A stretch of 31,961 nt of DNA. Source: Candidatus Dechloromonas phosphoritropha. Its GTDB lineage: Bacteria; Pseudomonadota; Gammaproteobacteria; Burkholderiales; Rhodocyclaceae. A model generated the notes under the pieces. The model was given only the letters and a program-made list of their open reading frames with translations. It did not search any database and had not been told where the DNA came from. Made by a program: the position numbers and the translations under genes. This document shows positions 17,381 through 25,900 of the stretch, one piece after another. How positions within the stretch are numbered: the first letter of the stretch is position 1; every line of letters starts with the position of its first letter. The stretch is taken from contig JADKGN010000007.1 of the NCBI GenBank assembly GCA_016722705.1, positions 1 to 31,961 on the forward strand, read 5' to 3'.

Positions 17381-19615
17381 ATGATGATGAGAACGGACAA
17401 CAAGCATCAAGCCATCGCCACCCAGGGAGGCCATACGCCGCACGATTCGTCGGCCGGGCCGACAGCGGCGGCGGTGTTCGCGAAGCATATTCTCGGCAAA
17501 TACTTCGTTACGCCGGCGGCTCGCCGTGGCCCGTCGCTGGTCCTACGCATGCTGCGGGCCGGTCGGAGTGCAGGTGGCCTGGAGGCAACGAAGGGCGCGA
17601 CGGCGGGTTCGCAAGCCGCGTCCGCCGGGTCGGCGGCCGCCCGGCTTGTTCCCACCGTCGGTCGTCGGAGCCCTTCGCCACTACGCGCAGCGGCCGGCAT
17701 CCCGGACGTGTCCCTGCCGGCGTCGGTCATTGCCCCGCGGTTGCTGGTGCAACGCAAGCCGAGGCTCCGCCCCGGAGATATCCGTGCCACCGCACCGACC
17801 TTGGTCGCTCCGCTGGCCCTTGGGGTCGCGGTCGCGCAACCGTTGGCTGCGCGTGCCCCCAGCGGCGACCGCAGCCCCCCACCCAGCACCGCGCTGTCAC
17901 CGCCGGTAAGCAGGCTTTTGGTTCGTCGCCCATACGAGCCGGCGGCGGCCAAGTCGACAAGCACGCCCGGCAACCGCGACTACAGTATCGATCGTGTCGC
18001 CTCCAGACCGATGGCGATCTCTGGCAGCGGGCCCGCACCCCTTACAGCACTGACACTATCGAGGCCGCCGGTCGATAGCGCGGCCGAAATCCACGCGACC
18101 TTGTTCCCGGCGACCAACCGCGATTCACAGCGTGCGGTCGCTGGCGCCGACCGCACGCCGCCATCCCTGCCGCATCGTCCCGCCACCGCGTTGCCGATCC
18201 CGGCGACATCGATCGACGTCAGTGCAGGCGCTACGCCGTATGCGACTCCAGCCTTGCGCCCGGGTCTGTTCCGACGAGTGTCGGTGTCTGGCCTGCGCCC
18301 GCTCGTGCAACGCAAACCGATTCTCCGCCGCCTCGGAGCCATCGGTGCCACTCCGCCGACCTCGATCGCGCCGCCGGCCCTTGGCGTCGCGTTCGCGCAG
18401 CCATTGACTGCACGTATGGCCAGGGCGGTCGCCGTGCTCGGCGGCGTCCGCAGCCCGCCACCCAGCACCGCGCTGTCACCGCCGGTCAGCAGCCTTTTGG
18501 TTCGTCGCCCATACGAGCCGGTGGCGGCCAAGTCGACAAGCACGCCCGGCAACCACGACTACAGTATCGATCGTGTCGCGCCCAGACCAATGGCGATCGC
18601 TGTCAGCGGGCCCGCACCCCTTACACCACTGACACTATCGAGGCCGCCGGTCGATAGCACGGCCGAAATCCACGCGACCCTGTTCCCGGCGACCAACCGC
18701 GATTCACAGCGTGCGGTCGCTGGCGCCGACCGCACGCCGCCACCCCTGCCGTATCGTTCCGCCACCGCGCTGCAGATCCCAGCGGCATCGATCGACGTCA
18801 GTGCAGGCACCACGCCGTATGCGACTTCAGCCCTGCGCCCGGGTCTGTTCCGACGAGTGTCGGTGTCCGGCCTGCACCCGCTCGTACAACGCAGACCGCT
18901 CAGCCATCGCAACACCGGCGCGTCTACGAGCAAGGCGGTGGGTCAGCCGTTTGGCCTGAACCCGGCGGCGCCGCATAAAGAACTTTCCGCTGCTTCGTTG
19001 TTTAGCCTCGGCTCCGGGCTATCGCTCTCATCTGGCCCTGCACGACCGCTTACGCTCGGGGGCTTTCGCCATTTTGTGCAGCACGCGCTGTTGGGCAGGC
19101 ACGGTGCCGACACCGTGCTTGATGCGTCGGCCCCGATCGACACCCCGGCCGCCGATCGCCTTCAGGCGTTTGCCTCCACAATGCCGACGGCGGCACTCGT
19201 GTATGGTCGTGGCGGGGGACACAGCCGTACCGGCGGTGCACAGCCGGCAGTGCGCCCGGCGGCACTCCGGGCAGTTCCAGGCCGGCCGTTGCCGGCCGCG
19301 GTCGTGCGCGCCCCCCACGCGAATGAAGCAGTGCCCACCATGACCCACAGGCTGGACGCTCCGGCGGCAGCACAGCCACGGACGACTGCCGCGCTGATAC
19401 TCCAGAAGCCGCGCGCCGAGGTGGCCCAGATTCCGACGCTGCTGTCCGCCACCTTGGGCGCTGCGGTGCCTGCGGCACAAGCGGCCAGCATGCCAGACAG
19501 CGGCGCGCCGAGCGTCGTATCGACGCTGTCGATCGAGGCTCTGGCGGATCGGATCTTCCACATTCTGGAGCGGCGACTGGTTGTCGAACGCGAACGGCGA
19601 GGTATCAGACCATGA
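17381..19615 (+). CDS. Large Pro/Ala/Arg-rich repeat protein in the Pvc6 slot
   Basis: The likely start is ATG 17381 (MMMRTDNKHQAIATQGG) with AAAGG upstream; a GTG at 17360 adds seven residues. The 744-residue protein is low in predicted structure, rich in Pro, Ala, Ser, Thr and Arg, with no signal peptide or transmembrane helix. Residues 122-307 and 308-500 are tandem repeats, each starting LVQRKP and ending with GLFRRVSVSGL; a third copy begins LVQRRP at 501 and fades. Shared blocks are PPPSTALSPPVS, LLVRRPYEP, AEIHATLFPATNRDSQRAVA and IDVSAG. The last 30 residues switch to a charged helix (SIEALADRIFHILERRLVVE), a kind of ending I associate with eCIS proteins at this position. It lies between tube 2 and the Pvc7-like adaptor. 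A tape-measure role is unlikely because Pro-rich chains do not form the long helices such proteins need. Function unknown. Confidence 0.75.
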   Translation: MMMRTDNKHQAIATQGGHTPHDSSAGPTAAAVFAKHILGKYFVTPAARRGPSLVLRMLRAGRSAGGLEATKGATAGSQAASAGSAAARLVPTVGRRSPSPLRAAAGIPDVSLPASVIAPRLLVQRKPRLRPGDIRATAPTLVAPLALGVAVAQPLAARAPSGDRSPPPSTALSPPVSRLLVRRPYEPAAAKSTSTPGNRDYSIDRVASRPMAISGSGPAPLTALTLSRPPVDSAAEIHATLFPATNRDSQRAVAGADRTPPSLPHRPATALPIPATSIDVSAGATPYATPALRPGLFRRVSVSGLRPLVQRKPILRRLGAIGATPPTSIAPPALGVAFAQPLTARMARAVAVLGGVRSPPPSTALSPPVSSLLVRRPYEPVAAKSTSTPGNHDYSIDRVAPRPMAIAVSGPAPLTPLTLSRPPVDSTAEIHATLFPATNRDSQRAVAGADRTPPPLPYRSATALQIPAASIDVSAGTTPYATSALRPGLFRRVSVSGLHPLVQRRPLSHRNTGASTSKAVGQPFGLNPAAPHKELSAASLFSLGSGLSLSSGPARPLTLGGFRHFVQHALLGRHGADTVLDASAPIDTPAADRLQAFASTMPTAALVYGRGGGHSRTGGAQPAVRPAALRAVPGRPLPAAVVRAPHANEAVPTMTHRLDAPAAAQPRTTAALILQKPRAEVAQIPTLLSATLGAAVPAAQAASMPDSGAPSVVSTLSIEALADRIFHILERRLVVERERRGIRP
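17744..18880 (+). repeat. Two-unit tandem repeat (558 bp and 579 bp) inside the Pvc6-slot gene
   Basis: The unit starts at CTGGTGCAACGCAAG (17744), CTCGTGCAACGCAAA (18302) and, as a partial third copy, CTCGTACAACGCAGA (18881). The period between the matching block ACCCAGCACCGCG is 579 bp (17881 and 18460), exactly 193 codons. From there to the end of the unit the two copies are nearly identical at DNA level, whereas the first 130 bp of each are more diverged. All length differences are multiples of three, so the frame is kept. Confidence 0.85.
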
Positions 19616-20046
19616 CTCTTGGCGCGAACTACAAAGCAAGATTGCTGCCGCTCGGCCCGGATGGTACACCCGGACCCGGTGATCCAATCGTGGTGCAGTT
19701 CAACCCGGCCACTTACTCTACTCTATGGAACATCACCTGGGCCGAGGTCGGGCAAAGCCTGCAATGGGCCAAAACCAGCGCAGGCGATCTGGTGCTTACG
19801 CTCAACTACGACAGCTACGAGGCGCGTACTGACGTGCGGAGCATGACCGAAAAGTTCAAGCAACAACTCGACCCCGGCGAATCCAAGGCCCAACAGGCAG
19901 TGGGCTGCCTCTTCCAATGGGGCAAGATGACGTACAAGGGTGTGGTGGCAAGCATCAAAGAGGATTTTTCCCTGTTCCTCGCCGACGGCACGCCGGTCCG
20001 GTCAGTTATTACGCTGACGCTCAAGCCTTGGCCACAATCGGCCTGA
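19612..20046 (+). CDS. eCIS tube-baseplate adaptor (Pvc7/Afp7 N-terminal type, CIS tube protein)
   Basis: The 144-residue protein starts at ATG 19612 in an ATGA overlap with the previous stop. It contains DPIVVQFNPATYSTLWNITW, LVLTLNYDSYEARTDVRSMT, CLFQWGKMTYKGVVASIKED and FSLFLADGTPVRSVITLTLK, matching the contractile injection system tube protein family (N-terminal part of Pvc7). In PVC7 and T4 gp53/gp54-like adaptors this domain is joined to a LysM domain; here the LysM domain is a separate downstream gene. It would sit between the hub and the first tube ring. Confidence 0.88.
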   Translation: MTLGANYKARLLPLGPDGTPGPGDPIVVQFNPATYSTLWNITWAEVGQSLQWAKTSAGDLVLTLNYDSYEARTDVRSMTEKFKQQLDPGESKAQQAVGCLFQWGKMTYKGVVASIKEDFSLFLADGTPVRSVITLTLKPWPQSA

Positions 20047-20085
20047 TGGCACGAGCGGAGCCCCGGCAGCACCAGGACATCATCG

Positions 20086-20274
20086 ATGACCACAACGACA
20101 ACGGTTTGGACAGTCAAGGCGGGCGACAAGCTGCCGGCGATTGCCGCGAAAGTTTACGGTGACCCACGGCTGTGGCGACCAATTGCCGACGCTAATGCCA
20201 TAGACAATCCTTTGCGCTTCCCGCGGCAATCGGACTTGGGGCGCCTGATCGTGGTCCCCGGACAACAGCCATGA
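20086..20274 (+). CDS. Small stand-alone LysM protein
   Basis: The 62-residue protein starts MTTTTTVWTVKAGDKLPAIA and continues KVYGDPRLWRPIADANAIDN, ending with RLIVVPGQQP. That is one complete LysM domain with nothing else. LysM modules in contractile tails (gp53, Pvc7) clamp adjacent baseplate proteins rather than binding peptidoglycan. AGGA at 20074-20077 can serve as ribosome binding site; the stop overlaps the next start as ATGA. Together with the preceding gene it equals one Pvc7 protein split in two. Confidence 0.88.
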   Translation: MTTTTTVWTVKAGDKLPAIAAKVYGDPRLWRPIADANAIDNPLRFPRQSDLGRLIVVPGQQP

Positions 20275-21344
20275 CCGCACCCGCGCTGCCACTCGTCGGG
20301 ATCACACGGTTCACGCTGACCATCGGCGGTGTGACGCTGGCGCCAGCCGTGAAAGCTGATATCTCGTCGCTTGAGCTATGCGAGGATCTGAATATGCCGG
20401 CGATGCTGACGTTCTCGCTCAACCTCTGGGACAGCATGCGTTTGCGGCTGAAGGAAGATTATCTGGATCAGTTTGCGCTGGGAACACCGATCGAGCTCAC
20501 CTTGGGCATTAACAGCGAGAGCGCCGTATTTTCCGGCGAGGTGACGGCACTGGAGCCGGTATTCGGTGGCCTCGATGGCCATGACAGCCTCAAGGTACAG
20601 GCCTATAATCGCCTGCACCGGCTGACCTTCGGAGATCATCAGCGAACCTTCAAGGACCGGACGTCCAGCGACATCGCCTCCGAGATCGCCAGCAATCTCG
20701 GCTTGACGGCTTCAGTCGACAGCACCAATGACAAACATCCGCACCTGACGCAGATCAACGAGACCGACCTGGCCTTCTTGCTGCGCCTGGCGAGACCGCT
20801 GAACTACGAAGTTTCGGTGGAGGACAAGATGCTGAGCTTTTGCAAACCTAAACCGCAAGCCGGAGCCGTTGTCAGCCTGACCTACCGACGTGATCTGGTC
20901 GAATTCACGCCGCGCCAACGCGCCATGCCCGAAGGCACCAAGGTGGAAGTTCGCGGTTGGGATGTCAAAACCAAAAAGCCCATCGTGGGCAAGGCCGGGC
21001 CGGGCGACGAAACCGCCAAAATGGGCAGCGGTCTGACGGGTGCCGAGCGGTCAACGGCCGCATTCTCAGCCACATCCACAACGCACACCATTAGCGCACC
21101 GGCGCTGATCAACGCCGACCAGGCGACACAGATCGCCAAGGCCTGGTACGACCGCCAACAAAACACCTTCATCAAGGCCGAGGGTGAATGCGCCGGGTCA
21201 CCGTTGATCCGGGCCGGCAAGACGATCGATATCGCTGGCGTCGGCAAGGTCTTCAGCGCCACTTACTACGTCGAGTCGGCCAAGCATACGATTGGACCGA
21301 CCGGCTACCGCACCCGCTTCGAAGTAACGAGGAACACCCTATGA
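20271..21344 (+). CDS. Baseplate hub protein (phage late control D / gp27-like part of Pvc8)
   Basis: The 357-residue protein has a gp27/VgrG N-terminal-type pattern: a first barrel with FTLTIGGVTLAPAVKADISS and LELCEDLNMPAMLTFSLNLW, YLDQFALGTPIELTLGI, FSGEVTALEPVFGG, then LKVQAYNRLHRLTFGDHQRT and DRTSSDIASEIASNLGL, the late-control-D signature, and ETDLAFLLRLARPLNYEVSV. It forms the trimeric hub that joins tube and spike. The start ATG overlaps the LysM stop by four bases and its own stop overlaps the spike gene start by four bases. Confidence 0.93.
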   Translation: MTAPALPLVGITRFTLTIGGVTLAPAVKADISSLELCEDLNMPAMLTFSLNLWDSMRLRLKEDYLDQFALGTPIELTLGINSESAVFSGEVTALEPVFGGLDGHDSLKVQAYNRLHRLTFGDHQRTFKDRTSSDIASEIASNLGLTASVDSTNDKHPHLTQINETDLAFLLRLARPLNYEVSVEDKMLSFCKPKPQAGAVVSLTYRRDLVEFTPRQRAMPEGTKVEVRGWDVKTKKPIVGKAGPGDETAKMGSGLTGAERSTAAFSATSTTHTISAPALINADQATQIAKAWYDRQQNTFIKAEGECAGSPLIRAGKTIDIAGVGKVFSATYYVESAKHTIGPTGYRTRFEVTRNTL

Positions 21345-22042
21345 GCCTGTGCCAAATGTTGACCAATGCCGCGTCTGTCGATGCTGCCAGCGGCGTTGGT
21401 GGCGATCATGGCAGCGCTGGTCGAGGCGCTGGGACGGGGGCCGCAACCATGGTCGGCGTCGTCGTCGGAATCGTCACCAACATCAAGGACCCGGACAACC
21501 TGGGCCGTGTACGTGTGAAGTTCTCGTGGTTTTCCGAATCCGACGAAAGCGAATGGGCCCGGGTCGCCACACTGATGGCCGGCAAGGGACGCGGCAGCGT
21601 ATTCCTGCCGGAGGTCGATGACGAGGTTCTGGTGGCCTTTGAACAAGGCGATATGCGGCGACCGTTCGTGATCGGCGCGCTGTGGAACGGTGTCGACACC
21701 TTGCCGGCCGAGTTTGCCAACGACGGCAAGAACAATGTCCGGCTCATCAAGTCGCGCAGCGGCCACCTCATCAAGCTCGATGACACCGACGGCAGCGAAA
21801 AAATCGAGGTGATCGACAAGTCCGGCAAGAACTCGATGGTGATCGATACCAAGAACAACACCATCACCATCACCACCGAGAAGGACCTAATACTGCGGGC
21901 GCCGCAGGGCAAGATCAGCCTGGAGGCCAAGGAGTTGGAGCTGAAGTCCAGCGCCGCCCTCAAGGTCGAGGCCGGATCGGAAATGAACGTCAAGGCGAGT
22001 GCGACCATGAACATCAAGGGTGCGACCGTCAACATCAACTAA
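21341..22042 (+). CDS. Baseplate spike protein (gpV/gp5-like part of Pvc8)
   Basis: The start ATG 21341 lies in an ATGA overlap with the hub gene. Of 233 residues, the first 35 are Gly/Ala-rich, then comes an OB-fold: VGVVVGIVTNIKDPDNLGRV, WARVATLMAGKGRGSVFLPE, DDEVLVAFEQGDMRRPFVIG, ALWNGVDTLP. A repetitive beta-helix follows from about residue 145 (SGHLIKLDDTDGSEKIEVID, ITITTEKDLILRAPQGKISL, VKASATMNIKGATVNIN), which makes the needle. No lysozyme domain is present. In PVC/Afp the gp27 and gp5 parts are one chain (Pvc8); here they are two genes. Confidence 0.94.
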   Translation: MSLCQMLTNAASVDAASGVGGDHGSAGRGAGTGAATMVGVVVGIVTNIKDPDNLGRVRVKFSWFSESDESEWARVATLMAGKGRGSVFLPEVDDEVLVAFEQGDMRRPFVIGALWNGVDTLPAEFANDGKNNVRLIKSRSGHLIKLDDTDGSEKIEVIDKSGKNSMVIDTKNNTITITTEKDLILRAPQGKISLEAKELELKSSAALKVEAGSEMNVKASATMNIKGATVNIN

Positions 22043-22145
22043 TGGCATGGCCGCCGCTTCACGAACCGGCATCGAAGTGCCAAACCAGACAGGCGAGTGT
22101 TTCACCGGGGCGACCATCCTCGTAGAGCAGAATCAGGAGCGTGCA

Positions 22146-22538
22146 ATGGGACAGCCAGCGGCAAAGAAAGGCGATCAAGTCATGGCAACCGATATCCACA
22201 TCGTGATGATTCCGGCCGGCCCAGCGCCGGTCCCCACGCCCTTGCCACATCCATTTACCGGCCTCATCGATGGCGGCCTCAGCGCCGACGTCAACATCAT
22301 GGGCATGCCGGCGGCGACGGTGGACTCGACGGCGTCCAATACGCCGCCGCACATCCCCCAGGGCGGCCCATTCCAAAATCCGCCCGGCAACAAAGCGACG
22401 ATCAAGGTCGGCAGTCCGACCGTCAATATCAACGGAAAAATGGCGGCCCGCAACGGTGACATGGCGATGACCTGCAACGACCCCGCCGACCTGCCGAACG
22501 GCACCGTCATCGCCGTCGGAACGGTATCCATAGGATAG
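22146..22538 (+). CDS. PAAR-domain spike tip (Pvc10-like)
   Basis: The start ATG 22146 (MGQPAAKKGDQVMATDIHIV) has AGGAG at 22135-22139. The 130-residue protein has a PAAR-like arrangement: an N-terminal AAKKGD motif, PTPLPHPFTGLIDGGLSADV, NIMGMPAATVDSTASNTPPH, ATIKVGSPTVNINGKMAARN and a C-terminal GTVIAVGTVSIG. Such proteins cap the beta-helical spike with a sharp metal-binding cone. It follows the spike gene after a 100-bp gap with no separate gene, and four bases separate its stop from the next ATG. Confidence 0.92.
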   Translation: MGQPAAKKGDQVMATDIHIVMIPAGPAPVPTPLPHPFTGLIDGGLSADVNIMGMPAATVDSTASNTPPHIPQGGPFQNPPGNKATIKVGSPTVNINGKMAARNGDMAMTCNDPADLPNGTVIAVGTVSIG

Positions 22539-22541
22539 GCC

Positions 22542-22955
22542 ATGGCGGAGCGTGACTTCCTGGGAGTCGGTTGGCAATTCCCGATCGGGGTCGCTCCTGG
22601 TCCCGACGGTGTGGTGCGCATCGGCGTTTCCGCTTATGAGCGCGCCGTGCTGGAATCGATCCGCATCATCCTCGGTACCGCGCGCGGCGAACGGTTGATG
22701 CGGCCCGATTTCGGATGCGACCTGAATCGTCTGACCTTTGCACCCAACAACACAGCCACGGCGGGTCTGGCCATGTTCCATGTTCGCGAGTCCCTGGAAA
22801 AGTATGAGCCCAGAATCGAGTTGCTCGCCGTTGACGCTAACCCGAATTTGGATTCGGACGTCGCGCAGCGCCTCTTGATAGACCTCGAATATCGGATTGT
22901 GGCGACCGACACCACGCACAATCTTGTTCACCCGTTCTATCTGGCGAGGGAATGA
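22542..22955 (+). CDS. Baseplate wedge protein, GPW/gp25 family (Pvc9-like)
   Basis: The 137-residue protein has the gp25 lysozyme-like wedge pattern: FLGVGWQFPIGVAPGPDGVV, SAYERAVLESIRIILGTARG, ERLMRPDFGCDLNRLTFAPN and IELLAVDANPN. The RGERLMRPDFG motif is diagnostic (EPR-type wedge motif). It nucleates sheath polymerisation at the baseplate. Its TGA overlaps the next gene's ATG. Confidence 0.95.
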   Translation: MAERDFLGVGWQFPIGVAPGPDGVVRIGVSAYERAVLESIRIILGTARGERLMRPDFGCDLNRLTFAPNNTATAGLAMFHVRESLEKYEPRIELLAVDANPNLDSDVAQRLLIDLEYRIVATDTTHNLVHPFYLARE

Positions 22956-25900
22956 TGGAGCCGCTGAAGCATCCGCCGATCGAAGCCCGACAGGCGACTG
23001 ACCTGTTGGCCGAAATGATCAAACGCATACCGACCTGCTACCCGGAGTGGAAGTCGGCGCAAGAGATTCCCCCGGATGTTCTGAGCCTGGCTGACGATAC
23101 GCGTGACTTTGGCATGGCGCTGTTGAAACTCGCCGCCCATATGGGCCAGGTCATCGCCGGTCAGGTCAATAGAATTCCAGACAAGAACTTCCTGGCCTTC
23201 CTCGACTTTGTCGGAATTGATCTGAGTCCGCCAAAGTCGGCGCGCGCGCCGTTGACGTTTTGCTTGTCCGACAAGGCGCCGGACGATGGCTTCGTTCCCA
23301 AAGGCACGCAGGTCGGCGCCGTCAAGCGTGAAGATGTCATTTTTGAGACCGACGAAGACCTGCCGGTGAGCCGAGCGGCGTTACTGGGTGCGTATTCCGT
23401 CGACCCGGGCAAGGATCGTTATCTTGACCTGAGTGCCGTGGTCCTCGCGCCGAGTGCCAATTCCATGAATGTTTTCAGCGACTCGGGTACTTCGCCAGCA
23501 TGGCTGCCCAACGCGCATGCCTTGTATCTCGGGCACGATACCCTGTTCTCCCAAGCCGCCGAGGCCGGAGACCACCTGAGCATCGTTTTCGAGATGGCGA
23601 CTGGCGACACGCTGCCAGCGCTGGTCTGGGAGTATTCCACGGCCGATGGTTGGCAGCCGGCGGTGGACCCGTCGACTACCCCGACTGGCCAGGAGCTGAA
23701 GACACCGGGTATCGCCAAACGCGCCGTCGAGGGCCACGACGACTCAGGTAATGCGATCAGCAGGATCAGTTATTGGCTTAGGGCCAAGACCACCGACCCA
23801 AAGCCGCTGACGATCTCGAAAGTTGAGGTGACGGTCAGCATCGACAATAGATCGGTGCTAACGTACAAGGCCATTTTCAACAATATCACCGTCGATATCA
23901 GCAAAGACTTCTTGCCATTCGGCGAACGTCCGAAGTTCAACGATACGTTCTACATCGCCAGCGCACCGGCATTTTCCGGCCCCTCCGCCACTGTCATGAT
24001 CACCACCGTATTGTCCAGGGCCGTCATCACGCGGACCGATGTCGGTCTGGATTGGGAGTATTGGGATGGGACGAGCTGGCAGCTTATTGCCCACACGACG
24101 CAGACTGGCGTTCCCGGCCCGATCGCAGAATATGGGTTTTCCGATACGACCAAGGCCTTCACCCAGAATGGCAGCATCGGCTTCACTTGTCCCGACATGC
24201 AGCCAACGTCTGTAAACGGCGACGTGGATTACTGGATTCGTATCCGAATCGTGACGGGTGATTACGGCAAAGAAGCGACCTATCGGGCAACGGCGAACGA
24301 CGCCATGACGGCGGAACTCGGGAAAATCGAGACCGACGCCGCCAACTATAAAAAAATCATCGATCTCTTGACCCAATATGGGCTTGTCGACACTTATCAG
24401 TATGTTGCCGCGACGTTCGATCCGCCATCGATCAAGTCCTTGAAACTGAGTTACTCGCTGACCACCACGACCAAGACGATGATGCGCTTGACGAACAATG
24501 GTCTCGTCTACCGGGACGTATCGTCGGTTGCCGAGTTTCAACCCTTTTCCCGCTGGGACGACAAGGTGCCGGTGCTGTACCTTGAGTTTGACTCCGTCAC
24601 AGCCGTACCGGGAACGCCGTTGAGCGTGCACCTGCAGGTCGTGCAGCCAGTCTACGGCGCCCGCACCAACGCCGTCGGTTCCGATGCGCCACCCGCGGTA
24701 GTCTGGTGGTATTGGAATGGCACGGACTGGACGCGCCTGCCGTCTGAAGACGAAACGGACAACCTCACGCGCAGCGGTTTGCTGCGCTTCATCGTCCCGG
24801 TAGACGCCGCCGACCGCTATCTATTCGGGAACCAGCGCCTTTGGCTCAGGGCCAGTCTCGAATCCGGCGGCTATCGCGCGCCGCCGAGGCTGGAGGGCAT
24901 CACCTTGAACACCGTCTGGGCCAGCCACGGCATCACCTTCAAGGACCAGATCCTGGGGTCGAGCAATGGCGATCCGAAGCAAGCGTTTCAATACCCCAAG
25001 TTCCCGGTGTTGACCGGGCAGCTTGTCGAGATTCGTGAACCGACGCTGCCGACAGACGCCGATCGCGCGCTGATTGTCGCCGCCGAAGGACCGGACGCCA
25101 TCCGTACCGTCAATGACACCGCCGGCAATATCACTGAAGTCTGGGTGCGTTGGCACGACGTCGCGGCGCTGAGCTTGTCGACGGCTGCCGATCGTCACTA
25201 TCTGCTGGACCGGGCGTCTGGCCGGCTGATGTTTGGCGATGGCGTGCAGGGCCGGATTCCGCCTGCCGGCAAGACCAATATCGTCGCCAGGACCTACCGC
25301 GCGGGTGGTGGCACGAAAGGTGTGTGCGCAAAGCTCACCTTGACCGAACTCAAAACAACCTTGCCACTGATCGACAAGGTTACCAACTACGAATCCAGCG
25401 CGGGCGCCGCCGACCAGGAAAATATCGACAACGTGGCGATGAGCGGCCCACTGCGTATCAAGAGCCGCGATCGTGCGGTGACGGTCGAGGATTACGAGTG
25501 GCTGGCGCGCGAAGCGGCCACCGAGGTCGCCAAGTCGCGCTGCCTGGCGCTGACCAGCGCGGATTCGCTGCTGGCGGCGAATCCGCCAGGGAACGATCCA
25601 GGATGGCTCACGGTGATCGTCGTTCCCGGCGGACACGAAGCGCAGCCGCTGCCGACCGAGGGTCTGATCAATACCGTCAAGGACTACTTGGGGCAGCGAT
25701 CGTTGCCCACTCTGGCGACTCGGATTGATGTCATCGGCCCCCGATATGTCTCGGTCGATGTGTCTGCAGAGGTCGTTCCAAGGCGGATGGCTGAAGCCAA
25801 AACTGTCGAGAAGCATGTCTTCGATCAACTCACGGCCTTCCTGCACCCGCTGAGCGGCGGTCCGGACGGGAATGGCTGGGAGTTCGGCCGGGACATCTAT

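Noticed and set aside
17744..18880. Repeat block as a CRISPR array or minisatellite
   Set aside because: Units are 558 and 579 bp, keep the reading frame and encode protein; there are no short repeats with regular spacers.
17381..19615. The 744-residue repeat protein as the tape-measure protein
   Set aside because: Its size and repeats invite this reading, but the sequence is Pro-rich and not helical, and its position matches the Pvc6 slot rather than a tape-measure gene.
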